Shown here piece after piece: positions 41,295 through 49,726 of a DNA stretch of 56,313 bases; positions within the stretch are counted from its first letter, which is position 1; each line of letters starts with the position of its first letter. A program made the position numbers and the translations under genes. Under the pieces are notes generated by a model that was not told the origin of the DNA, did not search any database, and was given only the letters and a program-made list of their open reading frames with translations. The stretch comes from Levilactobacillus paucivorans (lineage in GTDB: Bacteria > Bacillota > Bacilli > Lactobacillales > Lactobacillaceae), in contig NZ_JQCA01000098.1 in the NCBI RefSeq assembly GCF_001437125.1, positions 1 through 56,313 on the forward strand, read 5' to 3'.

Positions 41295-42011
41295 TTAATT
41301 TTTATTATTGAACCCACTATGGAAGCCCTTTTGAACCGAAACTGGTGCATCCTTGTACGCCATCTGCTTCACGTATTTACCACGAATCATTAACCGGTTT
41401 GCGCCCGTAGCATCGCAGGTGATCAACGTGACCAACTTCTGCTGCGTCTGATCGACCACCTGAACATCGGTAGCTGGAATGAACTTCCGAACACTAACCT
41501 TATAGACGAAGACCTTCTTGGCATTTGTCAGGTAGATGGTCTGACCAACCCGCGTTTTCCAGTAAAGTGGACTAAAGAGGATCGTCTGTGAGGTCATGTG
41601 GTGTCCCGCTAACGGATAATTTCCCTCACCCATCTTCTGATCGGCCCGCATCGTCCCGGCAGTCAGCGCCAAGACCTCATTGCTGACCCCCTTAGCGATT
41701 GGCAAGTGAATCTTAGACTGGGGCATCAGAATCTCCCCAACCACATGAATGTTGGCGGTGTTCCAACGGGCATTAGCGACTGTCGAGAAGTCCAAAGACT
41801 TCACCTTACTGAAATCGTAAGAGGCCTTCTTACCCTCATTCTTCTTTACCGACTTCTTAGTAATCTGCGGTTGATAGGAAGAAATCAACCAGTTTTTAAT
41901 CTGTTCGTTAAAGATTAAGCCGAGTGAAATGATAATTAAGATGATAAAGAGCGTCGTCCAGAACCAGCGCCAGCGATGCTTCTTCGGTTGCTGTTGCTTT
42001 TTCTCTGCCAT
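41295..42011 (-). CDS. srtA: Class A sortase
   Basis: Membrane transpeptidase that anchors LPxTG proteins to peptidoglycan. The 238-residue protein has an N-terminal membrane anchor (about 20-42), the catalytic His in YPLAGHHM, the Cys in TLITC (Cys199), and the active-site Arg in GANR (Arg206). GGAG lies upstream of the ATG at 42011. Its substrates in this window are the proteins ending in LPQTT (20538), LPQTS (40390) and LPQTN (43130). It is transcribed separately from the WxL operon. Confidence 0.93.
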   Translation of the reverse strand: MAEKKQQQPKKHRWRWFWTTLFIILIIISLGLIFNEQIKNWLISSYQPQITKKSVKKNEGKKASYDFSKVKSLDFSTVANARWNTANIHVVGEILMPQSKIHLPIAKGVSNEVLALTAGTMRADQKMGEGNYPLAGHHMTSQTILFSPLYWKTRVGQTIYLTNAKKVFVYKVSVRKFIPATDVQVVDQTQQKLVTLITCDATGANRLMIRGKYVKQMAYKDAPVSVQKGFHSGFNNKN

Positions 42012-42024
42012 AGTGATTACTCCA

Positions 42025-42085
42025 TTCCCCAAAATCGTAGTCTTCGTTATCGAATTCTACCCCAAATGCTGACAAAAACAAAGTA
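42025..42085 (-). promoter_or_regulatory. Weak candidate srtA promoter region
   Basis: The minus strand shows TTTGTT, 17 nt, then TAGAAT just upstream of the srtA start. The -35 match is poor. Confidence 0.35.
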
Positions 42086-42097
42086 AAACAGACTTCA

Positions 42098-42126
42098 CAA
42101 AAAGGGATGGTGCCTTTCGCCATCCT
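42098..42126 (-). terminator. Terminator of the zinc-ribbon gene
   Basis: GGATGG and CCATCC form the stem on the minus strand, followed by TTTTTG. Confidence 0.8.
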
Positions 42127-42136
42127 CAATCACTGC

Positions 42137-42766
42137 TTATTCGTCATCATCATTACTATAGAAGGTGTCTGACAGCGTGGCGTGCCCGTCTCCGTCAATC
42201 TCCACGCTAAGCGAATCATCATACTTAACATCGGTAATGGTGACATCCACACTGGTTTCGTCATCGTAATCATCTGAAACTTTGGCGTAACCAAAGTACT
42301 GATTACCGCTCTTGCTTTCAATGGTGACACTTGTACATTTTGCATCTAAGTTAAACTGGTCTTGAATGACATCCGTGACCGTATCCACGGCATCCTTTGA
42401 CAATGTCCGTTCCGTTTCTTGAATGCTTGATTCCTTCGCGGCCTTGCTACTGCTGACCCGTGATACGGAGGCCGCCTCTGCACGCTGCTTAGCTTCCTGT
42501 TGCTTCTGAAACACCACTGACATCGTAATGACAATCACGACTGCCAATCCCACGACAGCACCAATAATCACCAGCCACTTATGTTGGTTCGACTGTGGCG
42601 CCTGAGGAGCTGGCGCTTGAGTTGGTGCCGGACGAGAGGTCTCAGCATCTACAGATGGGGTTACTGCTTTATCTGCTTGTTTCTCGAAATGATACCCACA
42701 GTTTCGACAAAAACTAGCATTTGCTGGGGCCGGCGTCCCACAATTAGGACAAAATTTTTCTGCCAT
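42137..42766 (-). CDS. Zinc-ribbon membrane protein
   Basis: A 209-residue protein with an N-terminal zinc ribbon (CPNC...CRNC, residues 6-24), a Pro/Gln-rich linker, one membrane helix (about 63-86), and an extracytoplasmic Ser/Asp-rich domain with an acidic end (SNDDDE). Proteins with this layout are common in lactobacilli, but no function is assigned. The ribbon lies on the cytoplasmic side. AAGGTGG precedes the ATG. It is upstream of sortase A with a terminator between. Confidence 0.8.
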   Translation of the reverse strand: MAEKFCPNCGTPAPANASFCRNCGYHFEKQADKAVTPSVDAETSRPAPTQAPAPQAPQSNQHKWLVIIGAVVGLAVVIVITMSVVFQKQQEAKQRAEAASVSRVSSSKAAKESSIQETERTLSKDAVDTVTDVIQDQFNLDAKCTSVTIESKSGNQYFGYAKVSDDYDDETSVDVTITDVKYDDSLSVEIDGDGHATLSDTFYSNDDDE

Positions 42767-43039
42767 CTTTCTTTACCACCTTATGTACGGGATGTCGCAA
42801 CGTGCGAACATCTCGGCTTTCTCATATTTAACGAGGTTATCATCACAAGCTCTCAACCGCTAACGTTACTAAAAAGGAGCTGATCACTAGTTTTAGAGCG
42901 TCCTTAGACGATTAAGCACTGACTTTGTGAATACTTTAACGGCTCATTAATTATGATAGCTGATTATTTCACCTTTGACAACCTGCACCTAGGAACAGTA
43001 GTTGCCAGACGACGGTCACGCTACACCAGGTTTTCAATA
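42767..43039. other. Gene-free stretch between the zinc-ribbon and LRR genes
   Basis: No gene or clear promoter is seen. It contains several short A/T-rich segments and an unassigned inverted motif near 42985-43015. Confidence 0.4.
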
Positions 43040-43095
43040 GAAAAGGAGCCGCCACTAGCCAGTAGGATTTATCCAACTAACTAGCAGTGACTCCC
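43040..43095 (-). terminator. Terminator of the large LRR/Mub-like gene
   Basis: GGAGTCACTGCTAGT can pair with ACTGGCTAGTGGCGGCTCC-like bases with a few mismatches, followed on the minus strand by TTTTC. Confidence 0.5.
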
Positions 43096-43129
43096 ATAAA
43101 AATTCATTTCTTAATCGACACTTTCAAGG

Positions 43130-46100
43130 TTAAAAGTCGCGTTTCCGCCAACCAAACAGGCCAGCAAGCAAGCTTAACAGCACTACCCCTAGTACCATGA
43201 ATCCGTGTGCAGACTGTTCATTGGTCTGCGGTAATTTGGTACGCTGTGCTTGCTTTGGCGCCGTCGCCAAGTTCTGAACTTGAGCACCCTGACCACCAGC
43301 AACCACGTCTGGTGTCTTGGTAGGTTCTTGGTTATTGGTACCTGGCGTTACCGGTTTGCTAGGCTTCTTAACAGGGTTCACCTGAGCACCATTGCCGCCA
43401 GTTGTTGGCTTATCTGGGGTGGTTGGTGGTGTCACTGTGCCGCCACCATTATCACCGTTGCCGCCAGTTGTCGCATTAGGAGCATAGGTCACAACAACTG
43501 CCAAGTCCGTGCTTTCAGGTGTTACTGACTGTGCCGTCGTCTGCGTCAGATCATTGGCCGCATCCGTCGTTGCCGTAACGTGCATCCCCGAAACAACTGG
43601 GTCGGCGACAGCGTCAAAGGCAACTGGATCACCATCTTGATAACTAACCCAACTGGCATCAGTTGGTTGTCCCGTAGTGCTCAGCTCTGGATCAGCTGTT
43701 GTGTCCGCTTTCCAGTAGACCACCGCCGTATTGGTAACTTGATCGGTCACCGTTGCAAAGGAAATCGTCTTAGAAACGGGAGCCGCCACAGACTGTTGTT
43801 GCACATTCTGATAGCTAATCTGCTCGTGAACCACCTTAGTATCCGTCTTGAAGGCGTGGGCTAAGGTAATTGTATAGTTAAGACTGGCTGTAGGATCATC
43901 GGTAAATGTAATGGCACTAGTGCCATCAGCATTCTTCGTGGTGTCACTAACCAAGGTATAGCCCTTGGCAAGCGCGGGATCAATCACTGAAGCCGAATTG
44001 AAGGTACTCGTGGTGCCCAAAGCACCCTTTAACTCTGGATTAGACTGATCGTCTAAGACCTGAATGGTCTTACCAGTCGTGGCATCCTTCACCGTGACAG
44101 TGGCGTGTGCGGCTTTCTTATAGACCATCAGTAAGGTTTGCTTAGGTCCGCCGAATGGCACATCCGTGTCCTGACTAATATCTGTCCAGGTTTTACCGTC
44201 TAAACTAGTCTTGGCGCCAGTGTAAACATAATCGGGTAAGTCCCTCTGGTAACTGCTCAACGTCAATTGTTTATCTGACGTTCCATTATAACTTTCAGTC
44301 ATTGGCGTCCCATCGGCATTAGTTAACTGCGTCAAGGTTCCATCGGCATTCTGAACCCCATAAATGACTGAGAGATTCCAAGGCATAACATCCTTGTAGA
44401 ACAGAATCGTCCAGTTCTTTGCATCTTTCGTCAAAGTTGTCGTAAAACTTGGTTGTCGGTTTGCCTTGCCGTTCCCAGCTAGATAGTCAGAATAAAGTCC
44501 AGTACCATCTAAAATCAAATTAGAGAAAGTATACCCTTTGGCAATCTGCTGATTAAAGAAGCTAATCACAGTCGGGTTGGCGCCAACATTAAGTTCAGAA
44601 CCAACCTCACCAGAAAGCAATGTGGCTGGTGCCAACGTGAGCTGCTGCCCATCAGCCTGGAGAAGTTGAATATTCACATTCAAGCTACTAACATTCTCTG
44701 CAAGATCATAGGGTTGAATAATATATCCCGCGAAGGAACTGTTAGGATCGGACCAAATCGTCGATAAGCTCCCATAATTGGTGTTAGTGCTATCTTTCTG
44801 AAGGTTATACCAGGACAACGTATTGTCGTTGACATTGCCAGTATCCGCACTTGATGGATACAAGGATGGATACACCGCCTTGTCAGGATTATCGAATCCT
44901 TTAATTGGCAAGTTGTTCGACGTCAAGTCCTTAATGATAAATGATGGTGTCGTGTACGTCGGCAGCCCCTCCGCCGTGGCAGTTTCACCTGTACCTAGCT
45001 GCGAGCTAATCGTAATTGGGGCTAACAACACATGTTGATAAGCAAGTCCCACGTTCTTAATATTGACATTCTTATCCGTGGCTAACGGTGAAATATCTGT
45101 GATTTGATTATAAGGCAGGTCAACAGAGGTCAGTGTATCCTTATTCCCGAGAGCTGAGATATCATTAATTGAGAATGCCATCAAAGTCACTTTTTGTAAT
45201 TTTGTAAGCCCACTCAGCGCACGAATATCCCAGAGGTTTCCGTTTTTAACCGCCGTTCCAAAATAGGCTTGGTTCAGCAAGACATCCGGAGATAAGTCCA
45301 ACACTTGAAGATTCGTTGCATTCTGCATGCCTTCCAACGTATACATGGCCATCATCGCCTGATAGTAAACAGTCGGTGTTTTATGATCATAGTTTTGTGA
45401 CATTAAACTTTCGTTCGCCGTAATGTTCGTGACGGTAGCTAACTCTGCCTTGGTAAAGTTAGCCCGAAAATCAGCAATTGTCGCGTAGGTCTTCGAGAAA
45501 TTACTCAGCCACACAAAGTTTTGTAAGGCATTATCTGGCATCCACTCGTCAATATACAGAGGGTGAGTCCCATCAGTAAACTTAAGTGGTGAATTGACGT
45601 CCATCCCTTTAGCATCCTGGGCAATGTTATTCGCATAGGTTTCTCCCAACCAATAACCGTAACCAGTTGGTGCCTGATAGGTTGCACTGTAACCATCCTT
45701 GACCCGGAGATCCGAGTTAAGCCCATTGGCTTCGGAGTGGTCATATGTATATTGTAGGTGATCAGTCTTGCTGACATTAAAAGCTGGCTGCCCCTTGACT
45801 GGATCAGTCAGTGTCGTCGGATCTTGCACAACTATCCCTGTCTGCACGTTAGTTTTAGGGGTTTCCTGGACCTGCTCAGTTGTCGCACCCAAGCTCTCAT
45901 CTTCAGGTTTTGGCTGAACATCCCTAGCACTTTTTTCAACCTTATCTTGATCAGTAGGGGCTGGCTTCAACGGATCGGCCCCCTCATTCTCGGATACTGA
46001 AGTATCTACCGGTGCTGACGGTTGCTTCGTGGTTGACTTGGCCGCGGGAGACTTCAAAGGAACCTCTGATTGTTCATCCGCTGGCTGATTTTTGTCAACA

Positions 46101-46264
46101 GCTCCGGCTACCGGTACGTCATCGGCCGCCTTGGCAGTCTGAATTGCCTGCGGTCCAGCAATCACCCCAACTGCCAGACTTGCCACAGTAACACCCGCAA
46201 CTAGCCAGCCTTTATGTGACTTGTACATCTTATAGTGTGTTTTACGCTCAAAGTTTTTCATCAT
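43130..46264 (-). CDS. Large LPxTG adhesin with LRR and Mub-like domains
   Basis: Sortase-anchored surface protein of 1044 residues. It opens with a KxYKxGKxW-type signal (HYKMYKSHKGWLVAG), a Ser/Thr/Pro-rich stretch (about 45-150), leucine-rich repeats (about 320-410; LDLSPDVLLN, LTKLQKVTLM), beta-rich modules, and a Mub B2-like repeat (about 820-940; KVVHEQISYQNV). A Gly/Pro-rich linker precedes LPQTN (1011-1015), a hydrophobic helix and KRDF. Adhesion to mucus or glycans is plausible. Two adjacent ATGs follow GAGGAGAGG; the upstream one is used. Confidence 0.88.
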   Translation of the reverse strand: MMKNFERKTHYKMYKSHKGWLVAGVTVASLAVGVIAGPQAIQTAKAADDVPVAGAVDKNQPADEQSEVPLKSPAAKSTTKQPSAPVDTSVSENEGADPLKPAPTDQDKVEKSARDVQPKPEDESLGATTEQVQETPKTNVQTGIVVQDPTTLTDPVKGQPAFNVSKTDHLQYTYDHSEANGLNSDLRVKDGYSATYQAPTGYGYWLGETYANNIAQDAKGMDVNSPLKFTDGTHPLYIDEWMPDNALQNFVWLSNFSKTYATIADFRANFTKAELATVTNITANESLMSQNYDHKTPTVYYQAMMAMYTLEGMQNATNLQVLDLSPDVLLNQAYFGTAVKNGNLWDIRALSGLTKLQKVTLMAFSINDISALGNKDTLTSVDLPYNQITDISPLATDKNVNIKNVGLAYQHVLLAPITISSQLGTGETATAEGLPTYTTPSFIIKDLTSNNLPIKGFDNPDKAVYPSLYPSSADTGNVNDNTLSWYNLQKDSTNTNYGSLSTIWSDPNSSFAGYIIQPYDLAENVSSLNVNIQLLQADGQQLTLAPATLLSGEVGSELNVGANPTVISFFNQQIAKGYTFSNLILDGTGLYSDYLAGNGKANRQPSFTTTLTKDAKNWTILFYKDVMPWNLSVIYGVQNADGTLTQLTNADGTPMTESYNGTSDKQLTLSSYQRDLPDYVYTGAKTSLDGKTWTDISQDTDVPFGGPKQTLLMVYKKAAHATVTVKDATTGKTIQVLDDQSNPELKGALGTTSTFNSASVIDPALAKGYTLVSDTTKNADGTSAITFTDDPTASLNYTITLAHAFKTDTKVVHEQISYQNVQQQSVAAPVSKTISFATVTDQVTNTAVVYWKADTTADPELSTTGQPTDASWVSYQDGDPVAFDAVADPVVSGMHVTATTDAANDLTQTTAQSVTPESTDLAVVVTYAPNATTGGNGDNGGGTVTPPTTPDKPTTGGNGAQVNPVKKPSKPVTPGTNNQEPTKTPDVVAGGQGAQVQNLATAPKQAQRTKLPQTNEQSAHGFMVLGVVLLSLLAGLFGWRKRDF

Positions 46265-46652
46265 TGATCCCTCTCCTCAAACAATGACCAAATAACAACC
46301 TAACAGCGGACAGATACCTGTCATTCTCTTTAAAAATGTCCTCTTACTGTCCAGTATAGCCAAATTGTGAGAAACAATCAACGACCTAAATCTTTGTGGG
46401 GAATAAAGATTTCAATAGGCGAGTACAAAGGCTGTCATATCACCAATCTACTCCATTTATTTTACTATTGTATTTTGATATTTATCGTCGTGAAAGCCCT
46501 TCATAAGTACCTAATTGTGTACAATCTAAACGACTTTTATCATCTTTTGAGACGACCTAAACGCTCTAAGAATGCGGAGCTAGGCCACTTGACGTCGTCT
46601 CACGGAACGTGGTGCCATTATCGCAAGTGCACCAATCACCTAAAAAACGGCA
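46265..46652. other. Intergenic region between the LRR and L31 genes
   Basis: No gene is supported. It holds the LRR promoter (46353-46381). A rightward open frame at 46367-46708 lacks a ribosome site and runs through a terminator. Confidence 0.5.
46353..46381 (-). promoter_or_regulatory. Promoter of the large adhesin gene
   Basis: The minus strand reads TTGATT (46376-46381), 17 nt, then TATACT (46353-46358). Confidence 0.6.
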
Positions 46653-46683
46653 CAAAAAAACCGGTGACTGTAAAGCCACCGGC
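46653..46683 (-). terminator. rpmE2 terminator
   Basis: CCGGTGGC pairs with GTCACCGG on the minus strand, followed by TTTTTTT. Confidence 0.9.
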
Positions 46684-46704
46684 GACAAATCATATTTTTT
46701 ATAA

Positions 46705-46956
46705 TTAGTCGTTTGATAAACCATACTTCTTGTTGAAACGGTCCACGGCACCATCGGCCTGGGTAAACTTTTGCTTACCAGTGTAGAATGGGTGTGAATC
46801 TGAAGAAATTTCGACACGGATTAATGGGTAAGTGTTACCATCTTCCCATTCAACCGTTTCGTCAGAAGTTGCAGTCGAACCAGACAAGAACTTGAAACCA
46901 GTACTTGAGTCTTGGAAGACAACTTCATGGTAATCTGGATGAATTCCTTGCTTCAT
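46705..46956 (-). CDS. rpmE2: Ribosomal protein L31 type B
   Basis: Zinc-independent L31 of the 50S subunit. The 83-residue protein begins [20 protein letters not shown] and has [27 protein letters not shown]. It lacks the CxxC pairs of type A, hence the type B call. The ATG at 46956 has AAAGGAGC upstream; the frame to 46986 is not supported. Its promoter lies just beyond murA. Type B L31 is often Zur-controlled, but I see no convincing Zur box. Confidence 0.95.
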   Translation of the reverse strand: MKQGIHPDYHEVVFQDSSTGFKFLSGSTATSDETVEWEDGNTYPLIRVEISSDSHPFYTGKQKFTQADGAVDRFNKKYGLSND

Positions 46957-47024
46957 AATGTATTTCGCTCCTTTGCCCTGGTCCATTGACTGAACCAGAG
47001 ATTGATTTAATCGTCAACCGTTGA

Positions 47025-47053
47025 ATTATACCATGAATTTCGATACTCATCAA
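47025..47053 (-). promoter_or_regulatory. rpmE2 promoter
   Basis: The minus strand reads TTGATG (47048-47053), 17 nt, then TATAAT (47025-47030) with TGG upstream, an extended -10 element. CTGGT and ACCAG flank part of the following leader. Confidence 0.75.
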
Positions 47054-47056
47054 TGA

Positions 47057-48346
47057 CTAATCTTGGCCGTTTTCCACCAAACTGGCGTCGCCAACAATTT
47101 CGACATCCGCATTTAATGCGGTGAGCTTCCCGGCAATCCGGTCATAGCCCCGTAAGATGTTATCGGCATGGGTAATCACGGTGTCCCCGTCGGCCATCAA
47201 ACCGGCGATGACTAACGCGGCGCCGGCCCGAATTTCGCCAGCCTGAACCTCGCTACCCACCAGTTCCGTCGAAGGATCAACCACAATGGTGTCATCCTCT
47301 GAACGAATGCTGGCGCCCATCTTCCGCAATTCGGAGATGTGCTTGATGCGTTTGGGATAGATCGTATCGATCACCACGCTACTCCCAGAAGCCCGGAACA
47401 ACAGCGGCGTTAAGGGCTGCTGCAGATCCGTAGCGAAGCCTGGGAACGGCATGGTTTTAATTTTAATTGGTTTTAAATTATCGGTATGTGGCACGTAGAT
47501 GCTATCTTCATTAATCTCTAACGGCACACCCATCTCGATCATCTTGGCGGTAAAGGCCTCCAAGTGTTCTGGAATCACGTTCTTAATCGTAATCCCATCC
47601 CCAACGGCCGCAGCCATTGACAGATAAGTGCCGGCTTCAATTCGATCAGGGATAATCGTGTGGGTATTCATGGCCCGCAACGTTGGCACCCCTTCGATCC
47701 GGATGACGTCGGTACCAGCGCCCCGGACATGTGCCCCCATGTTGTTCAGGAAGGTGGCAATGTCGATGATTTCTGGTTCCTTAGCAGCATTTTCAATCAC
47801 CGTGGTCCCAACAGCCTTCACAGCTGCCAAGATGGAGTTGATCGTAGCCCCAACGGAAACCATGTCGAGGAAGATCGTAGCCCCGTGCAACCCGGTTGGT
47901 CCGGTGGTAATCCGCACAGTGCCGTCCTCTTCTTCCACATTGGCACCTAAGGCTTCGAAGGCCTTGATGTGCTGGTCAATCGGCCGTGGGCCAATGTTGT
48001 CACCACCAGGAAAACTCAGCGTGGCCCGTTGGAACCGCCCCAACAAGGACCCCATAAAATAATAAGATGCGCGCAAGCTCTTGATAGCCTTGCTTGGTAG
48101 TGGTGCTTCGACAATTTCGGTTGGGTCGATAGTCAGCACGCCATCCTCGAAGGTGGAGTGCACGTTCATTGATTTCAAAATTAACATTAAGTTGTGAACA
48201 TCCAGAATATCCGGCACCATATCAAAACGAACCGGTGTATCAGCGAGAATTGCTGCCGGAATTAAAGCTACGGTACTATTTTTAGCGCCGCCGATCGTTA
48301 CTTCTCCGGAGAGACGTCGGCCGCCATGAATTATCATTTTTTTCAT
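47057..48346 (-). CDS. murA: UDP-GlcNAc 1-carboxyvinyltransferase with Asp active site
   Basis: First committed step of peptidoglycan synthesis: transfers enolpyruvate from PEP to UDP-GlcNAc. The 429-residue protein has the EPSP-like inside-out alpha/beta fold signatures [17 protein letters not shown] near residue 20 and GAKNS-type repeats, and [13 protein letters not shown] near 298. The loop [10 protein letters not shown] has Asp116 where most MurA enzymes have the PEP-reactive Cys. That change is known to make MurA insensitive to fosfomycin. The ATG at 48346 is preceded by GAGGATC. It is upstream of rpmE2. Confidence 0.94.
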   Translation of the reverse strand: MKKMIIHGGRRLSGEVTIGGAKNSTVALIPAAILADTPVRFDMVPDILDVHNLMLILKSMNVHSTFEDGVLTIDPTEIVEAPLPSKAIKSLRASYYFMGSLLGRFQRATLSFPGGDNIGPRPIDQHIKAFEALGANVEEEDGTVRITTGPTGLHGATIFLDMVSVGATINSILAAVKAVGTTVIENAAKEPEIIDIATFLNNMGAHVRGAGTDVIRIEGVPTLRAMNTHTIIPDRIEAGTYLSMAAAVGDGITIKNVIPEHLEAFTAKMIEMGVPLEINEDSIYVPHTDNLKPIKIKTMPFPGFATDLQQPLTPLLFRASGSSVVIDTIYPKRIKHISELRKMGASIRSEDDTIVVDPSTELVGSEVQAGEIRAGAALVIAGLMADGDTVITHADNILRGYDRIAGKLTALNADVEIVGDASLVENGQD

Positions 48347-48467
48347 TTTGAAGCGATCCTCACTTATTCTAACTTCCATTATAATTCCATACAGTCAGAT
48401 ACCATGATAAATAAATCAGCGGTAAAAGACAACTGTTTCACGGTATTTCGGGCAAAATGTAATATTT

Positions 48468-48487
48468 GACCCCCTTATAAGGGGGTC
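48468..48487. terminator. Palindrome at the tetR stop codon
   Basis: GACCCCCTTATAAGGGGGTC is a perfect 20-nt palindrome overlapping the tetR stop. It may act as a weak terminator for tetR; no strong T-run follows. Confidence 0.5.
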
Positions 48488-49011
48488 GTACGCAGATTAT
48501 CCAGGTTACGCGCCAAAATAGTGTCGATAATAATCTGCGTCATTTCATGGGGAGATTCAGCCATGCCGCCCTTCACCCAAGCCTTCAACACACTCTGAAT
48601 ACCGGCACCAATATAGGCACCCTGATAAGCCGTAATTTCTGGTGGTCGGGGGCCACTCTGGTCCATCAGCTCTCGCATCCGATCCAAAATTTTGGTCTTC
48701 CCTTCCACAAAGACTAGGTTGCTGAGCTTCCTGTCCCGGTAGAAGGCCGTCAATAGGTGCTCTAGAGCCTCGCTAGGAGTCGACTCATGAAATGGCTGTA
48801 GCGACGCCACAAAGGCCTTCTCGATGCTAGCCACGCAGTCGTAAACATCCGTGTAGTAGCGATAAAAGGTCGTGCGATTCACATCCGCCAGTTCACAGAC
48901 TGCCGTGACGGAAATGGCCGTAATCGGCTGATTCTCCAACAACGACAGGACTGTCTCCTGAATGACGCGCTGGGTATACTGCGCACGTCGATTATTCTTA
49001 ACGCCAACCAT
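48475..49011 (-). CDS. TetR-family regulator
   Basis: Repressor of 178 residues. The N-terminal helix-turn-helix is at about 25-55 (ITAISVTAVCELADVNRTTF YRYY in two pieces), and the C-terminal ligand/dimer domain resembles the TetR_C DhaS-like group. AGGAG precedes the ATG. It faces the ABC transporter gene at 49727, whose promoter is flanked by inverted TGCAACAC sites; control of that transporter is the likely role. The inducer is unknown. Confidence 0.86.
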   Translation of the reverse strand: MVGVKNNRRAQYTQRVIQETVLSLLENQPITAISVTAVCELADVNRTTFYRYYTDVYDCVASIEKAFVASLQPFHESTPSEALEHLLTAFYRDRKLSNLVFVEGKTKILDRMRELMDQSGPRPPEITAYQGAYIGAGIQSVLKAWVKGGMAESPHEMTQIIIDTILARNLDNLRTTPL

Positions 49012-49130
49012 CCTTCACACTCCTAACCTATTGAACTAATTAGCCGTCTCCGGCTAGTACTTCATAGCCTTACAACTTCGGATACCTAAATCATGACGCC
49101 TCATCACCTGCTAATTTTCAATAGTTGGTG

Positions 49131-49220
49131 ATGGTTCGGGACGGAGTCCTGTGCTGTAACCCCGGAAAAACACCGGGCTAACACCACCGACACAGGATTC
49201 TGCCCTAACCATCCACGGCT
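49131..49220 (-). repeat. Structured repeat R2, copy d (core hairpin)
   Basis: Read on the minus strand, this hairpin has GATGGTT/AACCATC outer arms, CCTGTG/CACAGG next, then CGGTGGTGTTAG, a CCCGG/CCGGG tip stem, and TTACAG. The loop sequences match those of the copies at 49282 and 52522, while the stems differ but still pair. Confidence 0.7.
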
Positions 49221-49281
49221 AACTTATCGGAACGTCTTCCCCGACAACACGTCTATTTTAAAACATGCATAACCACCCCAG

Positions 49282-49455
49282 CCACAGACAAATAGGGGTG
49301 GAACCCCGTGTCGGTGGTGTTAGGTTGGCGAATTTTCCAACCTTACAGCACGGGACGCTCTGAAGACCACGGTCTCCGGGCTTCAAAGCGGGTTCGAAGA
49401 CCGCTCTTTGGCTTCGAACGGGCCCCACAGGGTGGAATCCCCTGTTTGTCTGTGG
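49282..49455 (+). repeat. Structured repeat R2, copy c (candidate ncRNA)
   Basis: A 174-nt element closed by a 17-bp stem: CCACAGACAAA (49282-49292) with TTTGTCTGTGG (49445-49455), continuing through GGGG with CCCC. Inside are three hairpins: CCCGTG/CACGGG enclosing GTTAG-GTTGG/CCAAC-CTTAC; TGAAG-A-CC/GG-G-CTTCA; and GTTCGAAG/CTTCGAAC. It has the same order of hairpins as the copy at 52522. No coding frame is supported. Confidence 0.75.
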
Positions 49456-49554
49456 CGGAAACTGCGGATCTAAGTTTTCAGGTGAGATTACGTGCCGTTG
49501 GGCGGCTGGTCTGGTAAAGTAATAGCCGACAGTTAGCCGGACACCCGCCATGTT

Positions 49555-49581
49555 TGCAACACTCTGTTGACATGTGTTGCA
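49555..49581. promoter_or_regulatory. Inverted 8-mer operator pair, upstream
   Basis: TGCAACAC (49555-49562) and GTGTTGCA (49574-49581) are perfect inverted copies 11 nt apart, upstream of the transporter promoter. Candidate TetR operator. Confidence 0.6.
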
Positions 49582-49609
49582 TTCACAACAGTTCTGTTGA
49601 TATTGGCGG

Positions 49610-49638
49610 TTGCCAATCGGTAGTACAATTTTTATGAT
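49610..49638 (+). promoter_or_regulatory. ABC transporter promoter
   Basis: TTGCCA (49610-49615), exactly 17 nt, then TATGAT (49633-49638), between the two operator pairs. Confidence 0.7.
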
Positions 49639-49648
49639 ATAAGACACA

Positions 49649-49692
49649 GTGTTGCAGTAATGACAATTTTACCAGAAAAAGCCCTGCAACAC
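49649..49692. promoter_or_regulatory. Inverted 8-mer operator pair, downstream
   Basis: GTGTTGCA (49649-49656) and TGCAACAC (49685-49692) repeat the 8-mers of the upstream pair, just after the -10 box. Binding here would block transcription start. Confidence 0.55.
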
Positions 49693-49726
49693 CAACACTA
49701 GTCAAATAATGAAAGGATTATTTCGA

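Noticed and set aside
46367-46708. 113-codon rightward frame after the adhesin gene
   Set aside because: It starts at a GTG without a ribosome site and reads through the rpmE2 terminator into the gene.
49258-49647. 129-codon reverse frame through R2 copy c
   Set aside because: It runs through strong hairpins and the transporter promoter, lacks a ribosome site, and its peptide looks non-protein-like.
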